Source: Candidatus Parcubacteria bacterium (GTDB lineage Bacteria; Patescibacteriota; Patescibacteriia; Patescibacteriales; UBA12075). Taken from it: a stretch of DNA of 11,020 bases. Shown here one piece after another: positions 6,895 to 11,020 of the stretch. Made by a program: the position numbers and the translations under genes. How positions within the stretch are numbered: position 1 is the first letter of the stretch; each line of letters begins with the position of its first letter. The DNA is taken from contig JAGLLI010000100.1 of assembly GCA_023140595.1 (NCBI GenBank), positions 1 to 11,020 of the forward strand, written 5' to 3'. The notes below the pieces were generated by a model. It did no database searches, had not been told where the DNA came from, and saw only the letters and a list, made by a program, of their open reading frames with translations.

Positions 6895-7338
6895 GATTTC
6901 TTTCGCGGTTTCCCTTTGTTCGCCGTCCTCATCCTGAATATATTCCAAAATATCAACTAAATCATTGTTTTGATGTTTTTGTTTTTGATTGTTAATATAT
7001 TGTTTTACAAACGGAACTCCTTTTTCAGATAAACTCACTATGCCGTAGCCTGATTGCCAATAAAAATTTTTTCCTCCTTGCAATGCGTTAATATGATGTG
7101 ATGAACTGCCTTTTATCTTATGAACAAAATCCGCGATGCTGATTTTCGGAGGAATGCTTACGAGCAAATGAATATGATCTTCAACCATATTAAGCGCTAA
7201 TTGTTTGCCATTATATTCAGTGATTTTATTAGGGACATATTTTTTTATTAATTTCTCAATTTCAGGATTTATTAACGGCAATCTTTTCTTTGTCGCCCAA
7301 ATTATGTGATAATATAATTTGTAAAATGTTTGGGGCAT
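6844..7338 (-). CDS. tnpA: IS200-like / REP-associated tyrosine (Y1) transposase
   Basis: The 164-aa protein is a Y1-transposase (HUH endonuclease) family member. It opens YKLYYHIIWATKKR, has the metal-binding HUH motif as HIH (His55, His57) in VEDHIHLLVSIP, the WQSGYGIVS segment (94-102) and the catalytic Tyr114 in VKQYINNQKQKH, with Gln118 four residues later. All active-site residues appear present, so activity is plausible. Such enzymes cut and join single-stranded DNA at hairpins; RAYT members are linked to genomic REP palindromes. The catalytic domain ends near 125 and a charged tail follows. The last 16 residues are encoded by repeat copy A, and the TGA stop lies in the H4 loop. It sits between a HIT gene and a glycosyltransferase gene on the same strand. 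No Shine-Dalgarno is seen. Confidence 0.9.
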   Translation of the reverse strand: MPQTFYKLYYHIIWATKKRLPLINPEIEKLIKKYVPNKITEYNGKQLALNMVEDHIHLLVSIPPKISIADFVHKIKGSSSHHINALQGGKNFYWQSGYGIVSLSEKGVPFVKQYINNQKQKHQNNDLVDILEYIQDEDGEQRETAKEIPIAQPYNGRAKNFKSR

Positions 7339-7373
7339 ATTTTTTGTTTTTGGATTTATTTTAATGTTTTTGG

Positions 7374-7415
7374 AGTGGTTTTTTATCTTCTTCCGATTTT
7401 TGATAAATTTCCACT
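7374..7415. repeat. Imperfect inverted repeat upstream of the transposase gene
   Basis: AGTGG (7374-7378) pairs with CCACT (7411-7415), and TTTATC (7382-7387) pairs with GATAAA (7402-7407), separated by symmetric 3-nt internal loops. This is a candidate left-end hairpin of the IS200-like element. The pairing is AT-rich and may be chance. Confidence 0.4.
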
Positions 7416-7446
7416 ACGAATTACGAATTTTTACGAATACACGAAT
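7416..7446. repeat. Four direct ACGAAT repeats
   Basis: ACGAAT occurs at 7416-7421, 7423-7428, 7433-7438 and 7441-7446, at intervals of 7, 10 and 8 bases, directly beside the imperfect inverted repeat. The block fills most of the space between the HIT stop and the transposase start. A single ACGAAT also occurs at 5608-5613 at the end of the glycosyltransferase gene. The role is unknown. Confidence 0.65.
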
Positions 7447-7456
7447 GTTATTTTAT

Positions 7457-7882
7457 TTATTGTTCTTCAAATTTTTTTAATATCGTTGATCTTATTTTTT
7501 CTATTAATTCATCTGAAATTTTAAAACTCTTGTCATAGGGTGCATAATTTTTTCCCCATCTAACATCAAGAAATTTAAAATCTCCAAACATTCTCTCACT
7601 TTTGTATCTTGGAATAAAATGAACATGCAAATGCGGCGTTCTATTAGCTAATGATGCATAGTTCATCTTATTCGGATGCCATAAGTGTTTAATGGTTTTG
7701 TTTAATTTTTTGGAAATATTCCAAAATTCATTTTTTTCCTTTTCATTTATTTCAAATAAATCAGTTGCATCAGCTCTCATGCACCATAAAACACACCTAC
7801 CCAAATAACATTGGTTGGCGTGTAACATAACTTTCCAATATTTATATTTTTTAATAAGTAGTAGTTTATCAATGTTATTCAT
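7457..7882 (-). CDS. HIT-family nucleotide hydrolase/transferase
   Basis: The 141-aa protein shows the histidine-triad motif HLHVHFIPRY (84-93), with His84, His86 and His88 in the HxHxH arrangement; by family, the middle His forms a nucleotidyl-enzyme intermediate. The N-terminal segment YWKVMLHANQCYLGR (15-29) matches the conserved substrate-binding strand of HIT proteins. Members cleave phosphoanhydride or phosphoramidate bonds of nucleotides such as Ap4A or AMP conjugates; the substrate cannot be told here. Length is normal for a single HIT domain. The gene lies between the two long repeats, upstream of and co-directional with the transposase. It looks like a housekeeping neighbour or passenger, not a partner of the transposase. 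No Shine-Dalgarno precedes the ATG. Confidence 0.88.
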   Translation of the reverse strand: MNNIDKLLLIKKYKYWKVMLHANQCYLGRCVLWCMRADATDLFEINEKEKNEFWNISKKLNKTIKHLWHPNKMNYASLANRTPHLHVHFIPRYKSERMFGDFKFLDVRWGKNYAPYDKSFKISDELIEKIRSTILKKFEEQ

Positions 7883-7925
7883 AGTAGAAATTATTTTTTT
7901 ATTTAAAATAAGCCGCTATCCATAT

Positions 7926-8062
7926 CCCGCCTAGGCATGAATGCCTAGGCTAATTTTTTTAATCCCGTTAAAACGGGATGTTGCTACGAACGTTTTTAAT
8001 AGCATCCCGCTTCAGCGGGATTTAAAATTTTTAGCCCTGCCATTATATGGCTGGGCGGTTGG
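7926..8062 (+). repeat. 137-bp hairpin-rich repeat, copy B
   Basis: This is a gapless match to 6758-6894 in the same orientation, offset by 1168 bases. It lies between the divergent HIT and dehydrogenase-like genes. Copy A and copy B differ at six positions. In H3, C6817-G6833 becomes T7985-A8001, a compensatory double change. The change C6837 to T8005 completes an H4 base pair, giving an 8-bp stem. On the minus strand the end of this copy could still be read as the transposase tail (AQPYNGRAKNFKSR then stop), but no transposase body precedes it. Confidence 0.9.
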
Positions 8063-8072
8063 TGGCTTATAA

Positions 8073-8100
8073 TTGACTTTTAACTCATTTTATTTAATAA
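8073..8100 (+). promoter_or_regulatory. Weak candidate promoter of the glycan operon
   Basis: TTGACT (8073-8078) and TAATAA (8095-8100) are separated by 16 bases, just after repeat copy B and 44 bases before the ATG at 8145. The -10 box is poor, and the AT-rich stretch offers alternatives such as TATAGA near 8106. Some promoter is expected because this is the first gene of a plus-strand operon after a divergent gene. Confidence 0.35.
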
Positions 8101-8144
8101 TAACTTATAGATAAAAATTATACAAGGCTTAATATTACAAAAGC

Positions 8145-9059
8145 ATGAAAGAAAAAAATAACATTAAAATCGGTTTTATTGGTCAGGGGTGGATTGGCAA
8201 GCATTATGCTGATGATTTTGAAAAAAGGGGCTATAAAGTAACGCGTTACGCGCTGGAGGAGCCTCATGTTAATAACAGTGATAAAATTACTGGGTGCGAT
8301 ATTGTTTTCATTGCCGTGCCAACACCCAGTACGGCAAAAGGGTTTGACGCGTCAATACTTAAAAATGCCATTAAAAAAGTTGGCAAGGGCAAAATTGCCG
8401 TGATAAAATCCACTTTATTGCTTGGCGTTACGGATGAAATTCAAAAAGAAAATCCTAATATTTTTGTATTTCATTCGCCGGAATTTCTTACCGAAGCTAC
8501 TGCGGCTCAAGATGCGGCAAATCCGAAACGAAATATAATCGGCATGCCGGTTGACAATGAAGATTATCAAAAAAAAGCAAAGCTGATTTTATCGGTTCTT
8601 CCAAAAAGCCCGTTTGAGCTTGTTTGCAGCGCGAAAGAAGCCGAACTTATTAAATACGGAGGCAATAATTGGTTTTATTTTAAGGTGATTTTTATAAATT
8701 TGCTTTATGATTTGGCAGTTAAGAGCGGCGCTAGCTGGGAAGCGATAAGAGATGGCATGTCAGCCGATCCTCGCATTGGCTCCAGTCATATGACACCGGT
8801 TCACAAAAGCGGTACTTTGGGCGGAGATGCTTATCAGCTTAAGCCGGAGAAACAAGATGAAGGCGGCCGTGGAGCAGGCGGGCATTGTTTTATTAAAGAT
8901 TACGCTGCGTTTATTGAAATGTATGAAAAACATGTCGGTGATGAAGCGGGACTAAACGCCCTTAGGGCAATTGAAAAAAAGAATATTGATTTATTAACTA
9001 AGTCAGGGAAGGATTTGGATTTATTAAAAGGGGTTTATGGGGAAGGAGTAATTAAATAA
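8145..9059 (+). CDS. Short UDP-glucose/GDP-mannose dehydrogenase-like protein
   Basis: The 304-aa protein begins with an NAD-binding Rossmann motif GFIGQGWIGKHY (10-21), then FIAVPTP (55-61), the STLLLGVTDE loop (89-98) and SPEFLTEATA (111-120). The central helical domain includes AELIKYGGNNWFYFKVIFIN (166-185) and DPRIGSSHMTP. The catalytic loop is kept as GAGGHCFIKD (243-252), with Cys248 at the position of the nucleophile that oxidises the sugar 6-hydroxyl to the acid. Typical UDP-glucose dehydrogenases exceed 400 residues; this one ends about 50 residues after the Cys, so the C-terminal nucleotide-sugar-binding domain is missing. The stop is followed 6 bases later by the next gene, so it is not obviously a frameshift. 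It may use another substrate, assemble with a partner, or be a specialised short subfamily. First gene of the plus-strand operon. Confidence 0.82.
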   Translation: MKEKNNIKIGFIGQGWIGKHYADDFEKRGYKVTRYALEEPHVNNSDKITGCDIVFIAVPTPSTAKGFDASILKNAIKKVGKGKIAVIKSTLLLGVTDEIQKENPNIFVFHSPEFLTEATAAQDAANPKRNIIGMPVDNEDYQKKAKLILSVLPKSPFELVCSAKEAELIKYGGNNWFYFKVIFINLLYDLAVKSGASWEAIRDGMSADPRIGSSHMTPVHKSGTLGGDAYQLKPEKQDEGGRGAGGHCFIKDYAAFIEMYEKHVGDEAGLNALRAIEKKNIDLLTKSGKDLDLLKGVYGEGVIK

Positions 9060-9065
9060 AGAAAT

Positions 9066-10250
9066 ATGCGCAAAAAGATACTTATTTTTTCAATTGCTTA
9101 TTATCCTTTTTGCGGCGGAGCTGAAGTTGCGGTTAAGGAAAACACAGATAGGATGAAAGATTTTCAGTTTGACATGATAACTTTAAGGTTTGATAAAAAA
9201 TTACATAAATTTGAAAGAATTGGAAATATTAATGTTTATCGTATCGGTTTTTGCGGAAAAAATGTTGATATGTCTGATTTAAATAGATTTCCGTTAAAAA
9301 TAAATAAATATTTATTTCCGTTTTTAGCGTATCTAAAAGCAAGAAAACTGCATAAGAAAAATAAGTATGATATTGTTTGGGCGATTATGGCAAATTATTC
9401 AGGATTTGGCGCTTTGTTTTTTAAAATTTTTCATAAAAAAGTTAAATATCTTTTAACTCTGCAAGAAGGCGACCCATTGGATTATTATCGGAAGCGGATT
9501 GGGGTGTTGTTTTTGTTTTTTAAAAAGATATTTACAAAAGCGGATAGTGTTCAGGTTATTTCTAAGTATTTGGGAGATTATGCTCGTGACATGGGGTTTA
9601 AGGGAAAACCGATTTTGGTGCCCAACGGGGTTAATATTAAACATTTTTCAAGTGAATATAAAGAAGAAGATCTCCGCGCTTTAAAAAAAGAAAAGGATGA
9701 TATATTTATTATAACCACTTCAAGATTGGAAAAAAAGAATGCTATTGATGATGTGATAAAGGCTTTTGAGTTTTTGCCGAAAAATATAAAATTTTTGATT
9801 TTAGGAGTTGGTTCTGATGAAAAAAAATTAAGAGAACTGGCAAAAGAAAAAAAGGTGGATGAACGAATTTTATTTTTAGGTCATGTTGATCATAAAATTA
9901 TACCGAAATATCTTAAAATTTCCGATATATTTATCCGCCCTTCTTTATCAGAAGGATTTGGCTGTTCTTTTGTTGAGGCTATGGCTGTCGGTATTCCTGT
10001 AATCGCCACGCCGGTTGGCGGAATTGTGGATTTTCTTTTTGATCCTGATAAAAATCCAAATAAAAAGCCAACCGGTATTTTTTGCAATGTTAATAATCCG
10101 GCAAATATAGCTGATAAGATAAATAAATTATTAAAAAATCCAAGTTTGGTTAAAGAGATTACTGAAAATGCCAAAGAATTGGTTATTAAAAAATATGACT
10201 GGGATATAATGGCGAAAGACATGGAAAAAGTGTTTAAAAATTTTAAGTAA
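9066..10250 (+). CDS. GT4-family glycosyltransferase
   Basis: The 394-aa GT-B fold enzyme opens KILIFSIAYYPFCGGAEVAV (4-23), the acceptor-side glycine loop of GT4. It has VPNGVNIKHF (185-194) at the domain junction, ITTSRLEKKNAIDDVIKAF (216-234) and LGVGSDEKKLREL (246-258). The EX7E motif is Glu296...Glu304 in SEGFGCSFVEAMAVGIPVIA, followed by TPVGGIVDFL. It should transfer a hexose from a nucleotide donor to a growing lipid-linked oligosaccharide; specificity is unknown. It starts 6 bases after the dehydrogenase-like gene and ends 4 bases before the GtrA gene, so co-transcription is nearly certain. Length and motifs are complete. Confidence 0.92.
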   Translation: MRKKILIFSIAYYPFCGGAEVAVKENTDRMKDFQFDMITLRFDKKLHKFERIGNINVYRIGFCGKNVDMSDLNRFPLKINKYLFPFLAYLKARKLHKKNKYDIVWAIMANYSGFGALFFKIFHKKVKYLLTLQEGDPLDYYRKRIGVLFLFFKKIFTKADSVQVISKYLGDYARDMGFKGKPILVPNGVNIKHFSSEYKEEDLRALKKEKDDIFIITTSRLEKKNAIDDVIKAFEFLPKNIKFLILGVGSDEKKLRELAKEKKVDERILFLGHVDHKIIPKYLKISDIFIRPSLSEGFGCSFVEAMAVGIPVIATPVGGIVDFLFDPDKNPNKKPTGIFCNVNNPANIADKINKLLKNPSLVKEITENAKELVIKKYDWDIMAKDMEKVFKNFK

Positions 10251-10254
10251 AAAC

Positions 10255-10662
10255 ATGAATAGCAAAATCAGGGAGTTGGCGGTTAAAAATAAAATTTATA
10301 TAAAATATGTTATATCTGGCTGTACAGGGGCGTTGGTAAATTTATCAACACTTTTTATTTTAACTGAATTCGCTCATATTTATTATTTGCTATCGGCTAT
10401 TTTGGCTTTTTTTGTTTCCCTTGCCGTCAGTTTTAATTTGCAAAAAAGATGGACATTTCAAAATAATGATAAAAAAGTATTTAAACAAATAATAATTTAT
10501 TTTATCGTAACAAGCTCAAATTTATTAATAAATATGGCTTTATTGTATTTCTTGGTTGAAAAATTAGATGTATGGTATATGTTGGCGCAAGTGGTAATAT
10601 ACGGCTCTTTGTCTATTTTTAGTTTTATTTTATATAAATTTTTAGTTTTCAGAAAAGTATGA
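10255..10662 (+). CDS. GtrA-family membrane protein
   Basis: The 135-aa protein has four predicted membrane helices at about 15-37, 42-63, 77-101 and 108-131, the GtrA family layout. The family signature FNLQKRWTF (60-68) follows helix 2, and YKFLVFRK closes the protein. GtrA-type proteins are associated with translocating undecaprenyl-phosphate-linked glucose and with other surface-polysaccharide systems. Here it most likely moves or presents a lipid-linked sugar, though many members remain uncharacterised. The start lies 4 bases after the preceding glycosyltransferase stop, and its stop overlaps the next gene's start as ATGA (10659-10662), indicating translational coupling. Confidence 0.9.
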   Translation: MNSKIRELAVKNKIYIKYVISGCTGALVNLSTLFILTEFAHIYYLLSAILAFFVSLAVSFNLQKRWTFQNNDKKVFKQIIIYFIVTSSNLLINMALLYFLVEKLDVWYMLAQVVIYGSLSIFSFILYKFLVFRKV

Positions 10663-11020
10663 ATAATAAGAAAAAAATTTTAGCGGCAACCGGTATTTTT
10701 CCGCCTGATATTGGAGGACCGGCAACTTATGTTAATACTTTGCTTGGGGAATTGCCTAAGCAAGGATTTGAAGTGAAAGTTGTAACATATGCGAATAAGA
10801 ATCAAGAGTTTGAGAATAATTTTAGTAATGATAAAGTTTTTAGAGTCAGTCGCAATCAAAATATTTTTTTGCGGTATTTTAAATATTTTTTAGAGATTTG
10901 GAAATTAATGTCTTGGGCGGATTTGGTGTATATACAGGATCCGATATCATCCGGCATACCTGCGAGTTTGGCTTGTTGTTTGCGCGGGAAGAAATATTAT
11001 TTAAAAATAGTAGGGGATTA
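10659..11020 (+). CDS. GT4-family glycosyltransferase, N-terminal part (cut by window end)
   Basis: About 120 codons are visible from the ATG overlapping the GtrA stop, with no in-frame stop before the window ends. The translation begins MNNKKKILAATGIFPPDIGG and continues PATYVNTLLGELPKQGFEVKV, the standard GT4 N-terminal loop with FPPDIGGPATYV. WADLVYIQDPISSGIPASL and the terminal YYLKIVGD match the later N-terminal strands of the same family. The donor-binding domain with the EX7E motif would lie beyond the window. It is the fourth gene of the plus-strand operon and probably adds another sugar to the same glycan. Confidence 0.85.
   Translation, partial: MNNKKKILAATGIFPPDIGGPATYVNTLLGELPKQGFEVKVVTYANKNQEFENNFSNDKVFRVSRNQNIFLRYFKYFLEIWKLMSWADLVYIQDPISSGIPASLACCLRGKKYYLKIVGD

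Larger units (their letters stand above)
6758..7415 (-). mobile_element. Putative IS200-like / REP-RAYT element
   Basis: The proposed element consists of the single-domain tyrosine transposase gene, repeat copy A at its 3' end and a weaker imperfect hairpin on its 5' side (7374-7415). IS200/IS605-type elements have subterminal hairpins recognised as single-stranded DNA and lack terminal inverted repeats, which fits. The 5' boundary is a guess, because that hairpin is not shared with the other repeat copies. Alternatively the transposase may be a domesticated RAYT acting on scattered repeats rather than an element that moves itself. Confidence 0.45.

Noticed and set aside
7416..7446. ACGAAT repeats as a CRISPR array or replication iterons
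   Set aside because: The units are 6 bases with 1-4 base gaps, without spacers of CRISPR size, and no cas, initiator or replication genes are nearby.
7926..8062. Copy B as a separate small coding gene or pseudogene
   Set aside because: Only the last part matches the transposase tail in frame; the rest matches non-coding hairpins. No start, ribosome binding site or transposase body is present.
9890..10222. 110-codon minus-strand frame opposite the second glycosyltransferase
   Set aside because: It overlaps the conserved EX7E region of a clear GT4 enzyme on the other strand and has no family resemblance or expression signals.
32..10662. Recoding of TGA, as in Absconditabacteria or Gracilibacteria
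   Set aside because: TGA ends AsnB, the GtrA gene, the transposase and the O-antigen ligase-like neighbourhood at the expected family lengths, and no gene has an internal in-frame TGA.

Overview
The window is AT-rich bacterial DNA with short intergenic gaps, standard genetic code (TGA ends several genes and tryptophan is read from TGG), and almost no Shine-Dalgarno sequences. It encodes surface-glycan genes, a type II toxin-antitoxin pair and an IS200-like (RAYT-type) tyrosine transposase. The combination suggests a member of the Patescibacteria (Candidate Phyla Radiation), perhaps a Parcubacteria-like lineage. That placement is inference from gene style, because the window has no rRNA or ribosomal marker.

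Layout. Positions 32-2287 (+) encode a polytopic O-antigen ligase/polymerase-family protein with a TPR tail. Positions 2396-2830 (+) hold an unrecognised 144-aa gene with its own promoter, a strong ribosome binding site and a terminator. Positions 3653-2993 (-) are an overlapping HigBA-like toxin-antitoxin operon with a consensus promoter. Positions 7882-3739 (-) run HIT-family hydrolase, transposase, GT4 glycosyltransferase, asparagine synthase. Positions 8145-11020 (+) form a compact operon: short UDP-glucose/GDP-mannose dehydrogenase-like protein, GT4 glycosyltransferase, GtrA-family membrane protein, and a second GT4 glycosyltransferase cut by the window end.

How the genes fit together. 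The glycosyltransferases would build oligosaccharide on a lipid carrier. The dehydrogenase-like protein may supply an oxidised nucleotide sugar. GtrA-type proteins are associated with lipid-linked sugar translocation. The asparagine synthase homologue may make asparagine or amidate a sugar acid. The O-antigen ligase-like protein would polymerise the glycan or transfer it to a surface acceptor. The glycan role follows from families; the substrates cannot be read from sequence.

Most notable is a REP/RAYT-like system. A 137-bp hairpin-rich unit occurs twice in direct orientation (6758-6894 and 7926-8062; 6 substitutions, no gaps by eye). One copy overlaps the transposase 3' end, so the stop codon sits in a hairpin loop. 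A shorter inverted third copy (2911-2969) forms the likely terminator of the toxin-antitoxin operon. Several differences between copies are compensatory within hairpin stems, which suggests the folded form is maintained.
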